Origin: UBA822 sp036336795
GTDB lineage: Bacteria > Gemmatimonadota > Gemmatimonadetes > Longimicrobiales > Gaopeijiaceae
Assembly: GCA_036336795.1 (NCBI GenBank)
Contig: JAYZFL010000035.1
Span: forward strand, 1-23,623
Reading direction: 5' to 3'
DNA: 23,623 nucleotides
Positions 1-7,428 of the stretch are shown here, in pieces. Made by a program: the position numbers and the translations under genes. The notes beneath the pieces are model-generated. The model was not told where the DNA came from. It worked only from the letters and a program-made list of their open reading frames with translations, and searched no databases. Positions within the stretch are counted from its first letter, which is position 1; each line of letters begins with the position of its first letter.

Positions 1-165
1 CGTATGTATCACGCGCTCAAAGGGCACGGAGCGACCGTCCGACTCGTGATGCTGCCGAACGAGTCTCACGGCTACCGCGGTCGTGAGTCAGTGCTGCACA
101 CGCTCGCCGAGATGATCGAGTGGTTCGACACGTACGTGAAGTCGGAGAGGAACATCACGTTCTAG
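1..165 (+). CDS. S9-family (prolyl oligopeptidase-like) peptidase, C-terminal end
   Basis: The window opens inside a gene. Frame 1 encodes the last 54 residues and stops with TAG at 163-165. The segment ESHGYRGRESVLHTLAEMIE is typical of the C-terminus of S9 serine peptidases with an alpha/beta-hydrolase fold. The His of SHGY is the expected catalytic histidine, and the following helix ends in a WFDTYVK-type tail. The nucleophile and acid residues lie outside the window. Such enzymes cleave short peptides and are often secreted in this kind of genome, but no signal peptide can be seen here. The family call rests on this short tail alone; another alpha/beta hydrolase (esterase, dipeptidyl peptidase) is possible. 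Confidence 0.75.
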   Translation, partial: RMYHALKGHGATVRLVMLPNESHGYRGRESVLHTLAEMIEWFDTYVKSERNITF

Positions 166-187
166 GTGGGTCGGCTGACCAGCATGA

Positions 188-206
188 GGCCGGGTTCGAT
201 TCGGCC
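188..206 (+). repeat. Small inverted repeat after the peptidase gene
   Basis: GGCCG (188-192) and CGGCC (202-206) could pair around a 9-nt loop, 22 nt after the peptidase stop. There is no T-tract, so it is at best a weak transcription end signal. The loop sequence resembles a tRNA T-loop, but no tRNA surrounds it. Confidence 0.2.
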
Positions 207-345
207 GTCCCGGTCGCCGGAAGGTGGGTTGTGTTCGCCTGCCCGAAGCCTTCTTTACGTGTGATTCAGTGTGCCGAATAGTGTTAAACCACTACCGCCC
301 ATTGATAGAAAGTGAAGCTCCTCGAGTAGCCTCAGCAAACACTCA

Positions 346-1143
346 ATGATTTCTTCAACCGATCTCACGTATTTACGCTGTAACGCCTTCCGTTTGGTCA
401 TCACCCTAGCTGCAGCTTTTCCCTCGTCCATGTCCGCTCAGGTCGATGTGGAGGCACTTCGGCGGGACGATCCTCCTCTCGGAATGTCGGGTACGTTCGG
501 TGGTGATTTAGCACTACGTACTGGGAATGTGGAGTTGATCCAACTCGGACTGAACGCACGCCTCTATAGTGTTACGGAGTCTGCAACTAGGCTGATCGTA
601 GGGAACGGAGGACTCGGCCTGCTCAGTGGGAATCGCTTCTCATCGTCTGGCTTGTTGCATTATCGCCAGACCTATGCTTACAACGAGAGCTTCTCACCGG
701 AGTGGTATGGACAATTGAACTACGATCGACCCCAGCTCCTCAACTTCAGAGCAGTAACGGGTGGTGGAGCACGGACCTCATTTGCTAGTGGAGAGTGGGG
801 ACAGTTTGGTATGGGTGGTGCTATAATGGTGGAACACGAGCGCTTGAACCTTCCTGACACCGCAGTTCATGACGATCAGACCACAGTCGTCCGTGGGAGC
901 TATTTCCTTACACTACGAGTTGTACCCAACGAAAATCTTGTGATCACGTCTACGACCTATTTACAACCTAGGGTTAGAGATTTTAATGATATTCGGATGC
1001 TCGCGAATCTACGAGTCGCCACGTCTGTAACCGATGAACTAGACCTCACGGTATCGTTTGATCTCCGTTACGATAGCAAACCACCCGATGGGATCAGCGC
1101 GCTGGATACCAGGCTACGGACTGGGGTCAGGTACGCGTATTGA
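346..1143 (+). CDS. DUF481 (YdiY-like) outer-membrane beta-barrel protein
   Basis: The 265-residue protein begins with an export signal: a hydrophobic stretch at about 14-26 and a likely cleavage after SMSA, before QVDV (about residue 31). The mature part is built of alternating polar/apolar strands such as LELTVSFDLRY-type segments with many aromatic residues, and it ends in the aromatic motif RYAY, as outer-membrane barrels do. The features GNVELIQLGLNARL near the start and SFDLRYDSKPP near the end fit DUF481, which includes the salt-induced YdiY protein. The role is unknown; a structural or porin-like role in the outer membrane is inferred. It stands alone between the S9 peptidase and a convergent hydrolase gene. 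I see no clear Shine-Dalgarno before ATG 346, so the start is supported only by the signal peptide. Confidence 0.72.
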   Translation: MISSTDLTYLRCNAFRLVITLAAAFPSSMSAQVDVEALRRDDPPLGMSGTFGGDLALRTGNVELIQLGLNARLYSVTESATRLIVGNGGLGLLSGNRFSSSGLLHYRQTYAYNESFSPEWYGQLNYDRPQLLNFRAVTGGGARTSFASGEWGQFGMGGAIMVEHERLNLPDTAVHDDQTTVVRGSYFLTLRVVPNENLVITSTTYLQPRVRDFNDIRMLANLRVATSVTDELDLTVSFDLRYDSKPPDGISALDTRLRTGVRYAY

Positions 1144-1148
1144 CCAAC

Positions 1149-1165
1149 GGCGTCACTATCACGCC
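1149..1165. terminator. Possible bidirectional hairpin between convergent genes
   Basis: GGCGT (1149-1153) and ACGCC (1161-1165) pair around a 7-nt loop in the 30-bp gap between the DUF481 stop and the oppositely oriented cyclase stop. Position suits a shared terminator, but the stem is short and neither strand shows a T-run. Confidence 0.3.
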
Positions 1166-1173
1166 TCCGTACA

Positions 1174-2166
1174 TCAAAACACCGCGATCGGGTTGAGCGG
1201 GGAACCGGTGCCACCGGTTACCGGAATCGGACCTGCCGTCAGCATGAACTCCCAGCGGTTCTCACGGGTCGCTGTTTCGGCGAGTAGCTCAAGGTCCATG
1301 TTGTCCAAGATATTCGAGCCGAGCGCAGCAATCAAAAGGGTATGGACTGGTAGTGTGATACCGTCCACCATCGACGGCATTACATCGGTTGCCGCATCAC
1401 TCCCCACGAACGCAACGTCACGTTCCTTGATCCAAGGAAGGACGGACGCATGTAACCCGGCGCTGTTTCCAGACACTTGCCACGGTCCAAGAGCTTCCCG
1501 TCGAGCCCAGCGGCCAGTACGGACAAAGATGACGTCTCCGGCGGAAATGGTGACGCCAGCCAGCCGCTCCCAGGCCTCTATATCTTCAATGTAGATCGGT
1601 GTCGTGGGCTCGAGGTAGGGAACGCCCTTCAAGCGCGGGAAATCGAGCAGAATACCGCGGGTTACGATGCCGCTCTTCAGATTGTCGATACCGTGCTTAC
1701 CGCAGCCCTCAGACGTGCTTGCGGAAATGGGAACCGCATTGTAGAGCGAGCCGTTGTGGGCGAAGTGGCATAGAGCATCGATGTGACTAACCCCGTAACC
1801 GTGATAAGTGAATCGATAGGTGTCGGTTCGAAGACTCCGGCCCATGGTGTGCTCGAACGCGGTAGATGGGTTGTCGGCAGCCTCTTCCGGCATTGGAGCG
1901 TGCGCCAGGGACACCGTGATCCCACTGTGCACCAGTGCGGCCGCCTCACGGCTCTTGGTTGGTGTAATCAGGTTCATTGTCCCGAGCTCGTCATCTGCGC
2001 CCCAGCGCCCCCAATTCGAGACCTCACGAAACATCGCGTCGAACTCCTCAAGGTTACGTGGAGCTCGTGTCACATCCTGGGCCTTGACGGTCACAGTTGC
2101 TCCGTCCAAGCAGAGGGCCACAATCCCCGTAACCATCACTGCTGGTATCATCAGCCTCATGTTCAT
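1174..2166 (-). CDS. Secreted cyclase-family (PF04199) metal-dependent hydrolase
   Basis: The 330-residue protein starts with a signal peptide (hydrophobic 6-20, likely cleavage after VKA near residue 29). The core contains HGYGVSHIDALCH at 122-134, a variant of the metal-binding HGGTHxDxPxH motif of the cyclase/kynurenine-formamidase family, with His122, His128, Asp130 and His134 as probable ligands. VIFVRTGRW at about 212-220 and the TLPVHTLLIAALG segment (271-283) are also typical. These enzymes hydrolyse amides or cyclic imides/lactones with a divalent metal; the substrate cannot be read from sequence. It follows the amidase by 51 nt on the same strand, with AAGGGAG 6-7 nt before the ATG, so it is probably co-transcribed. 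It belongs to a different subgroup from the second cyclase at 13991. Confidence 0.85.
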   Translation of the reverse strand: MNMRLMIPAVMVTGIVALCLDGATVTVKAQDVTRAPRNLEEFDAMFREVSNWGRWGADDELGTMNLITPTKSREAAALVHSGITVSLAHAPMPEEAADNPSTAFEHTMGRSLRTDTYRFTYHGYGVSHIDALCHFAHNGSLYNAVPISASTSEGCGKHGIDNLKSGIVTRGILLDFPRLKGVPYLEPTTPIYIEDIEAWERLAGVTISAGDVIFVRTGRWARREALGPWQVSGNSAGLHASVLPWIKERDVAFVGSDAATDVMPSMVDGITLPVHTLLIAALGSNILDNMDLELLAETATRENRWEFMLTAGPIPVTGGTGSPLNPIAVF

Positions 2167-2217
2167 CGTGTCTCCCTTGGGTTAACCGGAGCGTGCGCCT
2201 TCGAGTATGCGTTTCCC

Positions 2218-3891
2218 TCAGGGCATTCCGGGAGGTGCGATCCGGCGCATCGTCGCCTGCTCGAACGAGTACGCTAGCTCAATCAACCTCGGCTCGCTGC
2301 ACTCCATCCCCGCGAAGCTCACCCCGAAGGGGCGGGGCTTCGGGTCGAACCCGTCGGGCATCGGCGGATCAGCGGCGGACTCGAGGAAGCCGAATGGCAC
2401 GATCACGGTCGGATAGCCCGGCCGGGCCGAGATGCCGGCGCCGCTTGATCCCGGGAACAGCAGCGCGTCCAACTCGAGGTCGGTCATCACCTCGTCGATC
2501 CCGTGTTCACCGTTCAGGTACAGGTCGCGCGCTCGATCGGCTGTGTACTCGACGCGGTCTTCGTCCAGGTCGATCTCATCGGATCCGTCTAGGTTTGCCT
2601 GAGCGTACTTCATAGAACCGGCCTGCTCGTGGGCTACATTCCATTCGCGTAACTCAGTCAGTGTCTTGACGGGCGCCGACTCGCCGAGCGAGGCGAGCCA
2701 CGCGTTGAAATCCCGCTTCATGCCGTACCTGAGCACACTGCTCCTTCCGCCCACGAGCAAATTGTGCTCGAGGTCGGGATCGATGACGCTAGGGATGTCG
2801 GCAGGATCAACGATCGTCGCTCCTTGTGCCGCGAGGATCTCAATCGCTTCGGCCATCACTGCCCTACCCTCGTCGGACAACCGGTTCCGAAATTGTTCGG
2901 TTCCGGGGACCTGAATCGAGTCGTAGTAGGAGGCTCGAGGAATTCCGATGCGAGCTCCCTGCAGCCCATCGGCACGGAGGAACACCGTGTAGTCCCGGTT
3001 CGGCGGAGGCTCGCAGACCTGGGTTGCGGTGTCGTTCGGATCCGGCTCTGCCCCTTCGAGTGCCCCCAGGAAGATGGCTGCATCGGTGACGGTGCGCGCC
3101 ATGGGGCCCGCAATGTCCTGATCAGCGGTGATTGGGATCACGCCATAGCGGCTCACACGCCCCACGGTTGGTTTGATCCCGGCCAGCATGTTCGCGTTCG
3201 ACGGCGACAGAATTGAGCCTGAGGTCTCGGTGCCCACGTTTGCGGCCCAGAAGCTCATTGCGGTGCCGATACCCGAGCTCGATCCACCGGTGCCCATCAC
3301 GGGGCGACCGTCGTTTCGGTCCTCCCGCGGATCACGGCGGGGATCGTATGGGTTCAGGCCGTAGCCACCGACTGCACTGTAGTTACCGGGCATCCCGGAA
3401 GCCATGAAGTTCGCGAGTTCGGTCATCACTGTCTTGGCGAGGATGATGGCACCGGCCTCGTGGAGATTCGTGACCAGCGTCGCTTCGTACGGAGGTACAA
3501 ACCCCTCGAATGCCAACGCGCCACCACTGGTTGGGATGTGGGTGGTGTGGACGTTGTCCTTGAGGGCGACCGGGATACCGTGGAGCGGACTACGCACGTG
3601 ACCCTCGGCTCGTTCTTGGTCGAGCCGGTCCGCCTCCGCGAGGGCGGTGGCGTTGACAGCGATCACCGCATTCACGCGCTCTTCATAAAGGGCGATGCGC
3701 AAGAGGTGCGCTTCGACTAATCCTCGAGAGGTAATTCGCCCTTCTTCCATCGCCCGCTGCATTTCGGGTATCGTCAGCTCGACGACGTCGAAACGTTCCT
3801 CGTTGGCGCCAGGTGAGGTGCAGTACGAAAGCAACGGTCCCAGCAGCGCAGAGAGGAACAGAATGCTGGGACGAGTCTTATACACGGTCAT
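2218..3891 (-). CDS. Secreted amidase-signature (AS) family enzyme
   Basis: The 557-residue protein has the Ser-cisSer-Lys triad of the amidase-signature family: Lys111 in PVALKDN, a cis-Ser at about 204 in GTGGSSSG, and the nucleophile Ser226 in GTETSGSILSPS. Residues 8-24 form a hydrophobic signal ending in LLSYC. Cys24 could be lipidated, but Tyr at -1 is a poor lipobox, so lipoprotein status is uncertain. Export distinguishes it from GatA, and no gatB or gatC is near. It probably hydrolyses an amide outside the cytoplasm. AGGGAG at 3899-3904 lies 7 nt before the ATG. It precedes the cyclase-family gene at 1174-2166 by 51 nt, so the two secreted amide hydrolases probably form an operon acting on a common or sequential substrate. 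This last point is inference. Confidence 0.9.
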   Translation of the reverse strand: MTVYKTRPSILFLSALLGPLLSYCTSPGANEERFDVVELTIPEMQRAMEEGRITSRGLVEAHLLRIALYEERVNAVIAVNATALAEADRLDQERAEGHVRSPLHGIPVALKDNVHTTHIPTSGGALAFEGFVPPYEATLVTNLHEAGAIILAKTVMTELANFMASGMPGNYSAVGGYGLNPYDPRRDPREDRNDGRPVMGTGGSSSGIGTAMSFWAANVGTETSGSILSPSNANMLAGIKPTVGRVSRYGVIPITADQDIAGPMARTVTDAAIFLGALEGAEPDPNDTATQVCEPPPNRDYTVFLRADGLQGARIGIPRASYYDSIQVPGTEQFRNRLSDEGRAVMAEAIEILAAQGATIVDPADIPSVIDPDLEHNLLVGGRSSVLRYGMKRDFNAWLASLGESAPVKTLTELREWNVAHEQAGSMKYAQANLDGSDEIDLDEDRVEYTADRARDLYLNGEHGIDEVMTDLELDALLFPGSSGAGISARPGYPTVIVPFGFLESAADPPMPDGFDPKPRPFGVSFAGMECSEPRLIELAYSFEQATMRRIAPPGMP

Positions 3892-3911
3892 GAGCTAGCT
3901 CCCTGAAAGCC

Positions 3912-3950
3912 GGAGAGTGCCCGGCCTTTTCGGCGTGGCCGGACTTCTCC
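3912..3950 (-). repeat. Stem-loop in the amidase leader
   Basis: CCGGCC (3921-3926) pairs with GGCCGG (3937-3942) around a 10-nt loop. The stem extends outward through GGAGAGT (3912-3918) pairing with ACTTCTCC (3943-3950), with a 2-nt and a 1-nt bulge, for about 13 base pairs in all. It lies 21-59 nt before the amidase ATG and just upstream of its ribosome-binding site, with no T-tract on either strand. It looks like a leader structure rather than a terminator. Confidence 0.5.
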
Positions 3951-4237
3951 CCGCAACATGTGAAAGGCAGAGGAAGGGCGCCAGTCGGTTGAGGCCCCTG
4001 GAGACCACTTACTGATGGCGTCAGAGGTGATGGACTTAGTCAAACCTTCCCTCAGCGGGAACTTGGGACATTGTACTGCACTTGCCAGCCGACATATGAG
4101 ATTCGGTCTGAGTCCACGACTCGAATTTGAATCCGTTCCGGAGTCCGGACAGATAACGATATCCCGGCCGGTGCTGTCCGATTTAACGTCAATCCACCCA
4201 CGCGTGAGGATGTATCCTACCTCCGGATTGTCCTTCT

Positions 4238-4269
4238 ATTACGCGCAAATCTACGCTTGCGTAATTTTT
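4238..4269 (+). terminator. Orphan intrinsic terminator-like hairpin
   Basis: ATTACGC (4238-4244) pairs with GCGTAAT (4259-4265); alternatively ATTAC pairs with GTAAT and GCAA with TTGC. The right arm runs into five T residues (4265-4269). This is a good plus-strand terminator shape, but no plus-strand gene precedes it within the gene-free stretch. It may end a small RNA or an aborted leader transcript. Confidence 0.4.
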
Positions 4270-4417
4270 CACAAGCGCCTAGTTTTTTACCACATTTTGG
4301 ACTTACCACCGGAGTTTCCAACTGATGTTTGGGGGAGGAGATCGGGATGGAGTGCGCGCTGAGCAATGAACCGTCCTATGACTGCAACTGTTGGAATATC
4401 CCTCACGAGTAACGCGA

Positions 4418-4429
4418 AAGAAATTTCTT
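4418..4429. promoter_or_regulatory. 12-bp perfect palindrome next to the frd promoter
   Basis: AAGAAATTTCTT is a perfect 12-bp palindrome just upstream of the proposed -35 box of frdABCD, the usual place for an activator or repressor site. It does not match the FNR consensus TTGAT-N4-ATCAA. The binding factor is unknown. Confidence 0.35.
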
Positions 4430-4431
4430 GC

Positions 4432-4459
4432 TTGATGTGGTCCTCCACGACGATACAAT
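4432..4459 (+). promoter_or_regulatory. Promoter of frdABCD
   Basis: TTGATG (4432-4437) and TACAAT (4454-4459) with a 16-nt spacer match the sigma-70 type -35/-10 pattern. Transcription would start near 4466, giving a leader of about 55 nt before ATG 4521. It is the best promoter match I noticed in the window, and the only one I am willing to call. Confidence 0.55.
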
Positions 4460-4520
4460 CCTGTAGGACGAGTTCTCGTACAGACGATAGGATTCCTTGG
4501 CCTCGGTTCTCGGCCCTACC

Positions 4521-6260
4521 ATGACTGCTTCACATGACGTAGTACTGGTGGGGGGTGGCGGGGCAGGGTTACGTGCGGCCATTGCCATTGCGGAAACCAA
4601 CCCCCACCTGAGTATCGCTGTGGTCTCGAAGGTGTATCCCATGCGTAGCCACACGGTCTCCGCAGAGGGAGGCGCTGCGGGAGTAATTGCAGACGATGAC
4701 TCCCTCGACGAGCATGCCTATGACACCGTCTCCGGCGGTGATTGGCTGTGTGATCAGGACGCCGTTGACGCTTTCGTGAAAGAGGCACCCGAGGAGTTGC
4801 TTCGGTTAGAACACTGGGGTTGTCCTTGGAGTCGAACGCCCGAAGGCAGAGTCGCTGTGCGGCCGTTCGGCGGTATGAAGAATAAGCGAACGTGGTACGC
4901 GGCCGACAAGACCGGCTTCCACATGCTCCACACACTGTTCCAGACTTCACTAAAATACACAAGTGTTGTTCGCTACGACGAGTGGTTCGTGACGAAGCTC
5001 TTGGTGGATGATGGCCGTGTGCAAGGTGTTGTGGCACTAGAATTAATCTCTGGGAAAGTCCAACCGATTCTGGCCAAGTCTGTCATTCTTTGCACGGGTG
5101 GATGTGGCCGAGTGTTTCCGTTCACCACTAACGCCAGTATCAAGAACGGTGACGGCATGGCATTGGCCTACGATGCCGGTGCCCCGCTGAAGGACATGGA
5201 ATTCGTCCAGTATCATCCGACCGGCCTCCCGTTCACCGGGATCCTTATCACCGAAGCAGCACGAGCTGAAGGAGGCTGGTTGCTCAATAAGGACGGCTAC
5301 CGCTACCTACAGGACTACGACCTGGGCACGCCGGAGCCGAAACCAGTTCTGCGGAGCATGGAGTTGGGTCCGCGGGACCGTTTGTCTCAGGCTTTCGTCA
5401 AGGAGGTAGAGAAAGGCCGGGCCGTCGATGGCCCTTACGGACCGGTGGTTAGCCTCGACCTACGACATATGGGCGAGAAGGTTATCGCCACCAAGATTCC
5501 CTTCGTACGCGAGCTGTGTAAGAAATACCAGAATATCGATCCGGTCAAAGAGTTGATACCAGTGCGGCCAGTCATCCACTATATGATGGGAGGGGTTCAT
5601 ACGGATATCGATGGCGCTACACCCCTGCCGGGACTGTATGCGGCTGGTGAGGTCGCATGCGTGAGTATCAATGGTGCTAACCGACTAGGGTCCAACTCCT
5701 TGTCGGAGTTACTCGTATTCGGTGCGCGAGCTGGACGTGCGGCTGCTGAATATGCTGCCACCCGGTCGGATCCTAATTCTAGTCTTCTGGCCCAGGCCGA
5801 GGATGAAAAGAAACGCCTGGAGCGTGATTTCCTGCACAAGACGGATGGCACGGAACGCTCCGCGACTCTTCGTGAGGAGATGCAGGACGCGATGGAGCAA
5901 GGTGCCGGCATCTATCGATCGGGAGAGAAACTGACCCGGGCAGCCGACCGATTGCGTGAGCTGAAAGAGCGCTTTCGCAACGTGGCCGTGCATGATAGTA
6001 GCCGAACGTTCAACACGGAATTAACCACTGTCTTGGAGTTGTCGTCCATGCTCGATGTTGCCGAGGCGATGATCCACTCTGCCTTGTGGCGAGAAGAATC
6101 CCGGGGCGCGCACCAACGGACAGACTTTACCGACCGTGACGATGAAGGTTTTCTAGCTCACTCGCTCACATATCGTAATTCCGACGGTTCTTCCAGGGTT
6201 GAATCGCTACCGGTGACGATCACCCGGTGGCCCCCTGGCGAGCGAGTATACGGGAGATAA
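4521..6260 (+). CDS. frdA: Fumarate reductase flavoprotein subunit
   Basis: The 579-residue protein carries the dinucleotide-binding VVLVGGGGAGLRAA at its N-terminus and RSHTVSAEGG, in which His44 is the covalent FAD attachment site. Also present are YHPTGLPFTG, the active-site TEAARAEGG (proton-shuttle Arg), VIHYMMGGVHTD and NGANRLGSNSLSELLVFGARAG. It oxidises succinate or reduces fumarate at the cytoplasmic face of the membrane complex. I chose ATG 4521 over an in-frame TTG at 4497 because it puts the FAD histidine at residue 44, as in E. coli FrdA. TTG 4497 has AGGA a few nt upstream and cannot be excluded. The flavoprotein alone cannot separate SdhA from FrdA; the FrdC/FrdD-type anchors downstream decide for the fumarate-reductase architecture. 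The frdB gene starts 3 nt after the stop. Confidence 0.93.
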   Translation: MTASHDVVLVGGGGAGLRAAIAIAETNPHLSIAVVSKVYPMRSHTVSAEGGAAGVIADDDSLDEHAYDTVSGGDWLCDQDAVDAFVKEAPEELLRLEHWGCPWSRTPEGRVAVRPFGGMKNKRTWYAADKTGFHMLHTLFQTSLKYTSVVRYDEWFVTKLLVDDGRVQGVVALELISGKVQPILAKSVILCTGGCGRVFPFTTNASIKNGDGMALAYDAGAPLKDMEFVQYHPTGLPFTGILITEAARAEGGWLLNKDGYRYLQDYDLGTPEPKPVLRSMELGPRDRLSQAFVKEVEKGRAVDGPYGPVVSLDLRHMGEKVIATKIPFVRELCKKYQNIDPVKELIPVRPVIHYMMGGVHTDIDGATPLPGLYAAGEVACVSINGANRLGSNSLSELLVFGARAGRAAAEYAATRSDPNSSLLAQAEDEKKRLERDFLHKTDGTERSATLREEMQDAMEQGAGIYRSGEKLTRAADRLRELKERFRNVAVHDSSRTFNTELTTVLELSSMLDVAEAMIHSALWREESRGAHQRTDFTDRDDEGFLAHSLTYRNSDGSSRVESLPVTITRWPPGERVYGR

Positions 6261-6263
6261 GCT

Positions 6264-7007
6264 GTGGATGACCGTATCACCCTGAGGCTGGCCCGGTACC
6301 GTCCTGAGGAGGAGACCGAGCCAACGTTTGAGGAATACGAGGTGCCCTGCCAGAAGGACTGGGTGGTTCTCGACGGACTCAACTACATTAAGGATCAGCT
6401 TGACGGCACGCTGTCGTACCGTTGGTCTTGTCGCATGGGCATCTGTGGCAGTTGTGGAATGACTGTCAACGGAGAACCGAAGCTGACGTGCGAAACGTTC
6501 CTCGCCGACTATGCGCCAGGTCCAGTGTGTCTCGAGCCGCTGCAAAACTTCCCGGTCATCCGTGATCTCATCGTCGAGATGACGGACTTCATGAAGAAGT
6601 TGACTACGATCAAGCCCTGGATTGTGCGCAACGAGGAACAGCCTCTAGCGGACGGAGAGTACAGGCAGACACCGGACGAACTTAGCGAATACAAGCAGTA
6701 CAGCATGTGCATCAATTGCATGCTGTGCTATGCCGCCTGCCCTGTATATGGACTCGACCCAGAGTTCATTGGTCCGGCCGCGATCGCTCTGGCCCAGCGG
6801 TACAATCTCGATTCACGTGACGAAGGATCTGATGAGCGTCTCGACCTTCTTTCTCAGCACGAGGGAATCTGGGGTTGCACCTTCGTGGGTGACTGTACCA
6901 AGGTCTGTCCGAAGAAGGTCGACCCCGCCGGTGCTATTCAGCGCTATAAATTGGATGCTGCGCTGACATCGCTCAAAGGTTTCCTTTTGCCGTGGGGCGA
7001 TAGATGA
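6264..7007 (+). CDS. frdB: Fumarate reductase iron-sulfur subunit
   Basis: The 247-residue protein carries electrons between the flavin and quinone sites. The N-terminal ferredoxin domain binds the [2Fe-2S] cluster through Cys56, Cys61, Cys64 and Cys76. The C-terminal domain has CINCMLCYAACP (Cys149, 152, 155 for [4Fe-4S], Cys159) and CTFVGDCTKVCPKKVDP (Cys205, 211, 215) completing the [3Fe-4S] set. The run PEFIGPAAIALAQRYNLDSR and the KKVDP lysine near the quinone site resemble E. coli FrdB closely. The start is GTG, 3 nt after the frdA stop. The last codons overlap frdC by four bases (ATGA). All cluster cysteines are present, so the protein looks functional. Confidence 0.93.
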   Translation: MDDRITLRLARYRPEEETEPTFEEYEVPCQKDWVVLDGLNYIKDQLDGTLSYRWSCRMGICGSCGMTVNGEPKLTCETFLADYAPGPVCLEPLQNFPVIRDLIVEMTDFMKKLTTIKPWIVRNEEQPLADGEYRQTPDELSEYKQYSMCINCMLCYAACPVYGLDPEFIGPAAIALAQRYNLDSRDEGSDERLDLLSQHEGIWGCTFVGDCTKVCPKKVDPAGAIQRYKLDAALTSLKGFLLPWGDR

Positions 7008-7426
7008 GTGATCAATCGACAGACAAGCGTTTCCACGCGCGTTTGTATCGTCCGCGGATTTCGACGTGGTGGTGGTTGAAACGCTGGTCATCACTCGTGT
7101 TCATGTTACGCGAACTGAGTAGCCTTTTCGTGGCGTGGTTCGTCGTCTTTCTACTGATGTTGATTGCCGCCGTGGGGCGTGGAGAAGTTGCTTACCAGGA
7201 GTTTATGAGTTGGGCTGCACACCCCGGCAGAGTGCTCGTGAACCTCGTTGGTTTACTCTTCGTCGTATTCCATTCCGTCACTTGGTTCAACCTGGCACCG
7301 CAGGCAATGGTGGTACGAGTCAGAGGAAAGCGAGTACCCGGAAACGTGGTCGCCGCTTCCAATTACGGCGCGTGGTTAATGACATCTCTCCTGTTAGCGT
7401 GGATTATCCTCGCTGAGTTGAAGTAG
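7004..7426 (+). CDS. frdC: Fumarate reductase membrane anchor subunit C
   Basis: The 140-residue protein has three hydrophobic segments (about 38-57, 76-94, 117-137). Two stretches identify FrdC: STWWWLKRWSSLVFMLRE near the N-terminus and FHSVTWFNLAPQAM at about 89-102. Glu37 and His90 sit where E. coli FrdC has the quinone-site residues Glu29 and His82. This heme-less anchor type, with two separate short subunits, is distinct from the diheme SdhC/FrdC of Bacillus or Wolinella and from heme-b SdhCD. It anchors FrdAB and helps form the menaquinol site. The ATG overlaps the frdB stop (ATGA), indicating translational coupling. Confidence 0.9.
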   Translation: MSDQSTDKRFHARLYRPRISTWWWLKRWSSLVFMLRELSSLFVAWFVVFLLMLIAAVGRGEVAYQEFMSWAAHPGRVLVNLVGLLFVVFHSVTWFNLAPQAMVVRVRGKRVPGNVVAASNYGAWLMTSLLLAWIILAELK

Positions 7427-7428
7427 CG

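Larger units (their letters stand above)
3892..4520. other. Divergent intergenic region between amidase and frdA
   Basis: This 629-bp stretch separates the minus-strand amidase from the plus-strand frd operon. It holds the amidase ribosome-binding site and leader hairpin (3899-3950), a terminator-like hairpin with a T-run on the plus strand (4238-4269), a 12-bp perfect palindrome (4418-4429) and the frd promoter (4432-4459). The part at about 4200-4450 is visibly more AT-rich than the flanks. No convincing protein gene was found; the longest open frame (4015-4362) lacks a ribosome-binding site and a recognisable protein pattern. Confidence 0.6.

Noticed and set aside
188..206. tRNA-like T-loop sequence
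   Set aside because: The flanking sequence cannot form the other arms of a tRNA cloverleaf and there is no CCA-proximal acceptor stem.
4015..4362. 115-codon plus-strand open frame in the amidase/frd gap
   Set aside because: No ribosome-binding site, no recognisable protein pattern, and a terminator-like hairpin lies inside it.
4497..4520. Upstream TTG start for frdA
   Set aside because: It adds eight residues not expected in the family; ATG 4521 puts the FAD-linked histidine at residue 44 as in E. coli FrdA. Not fully excluded.
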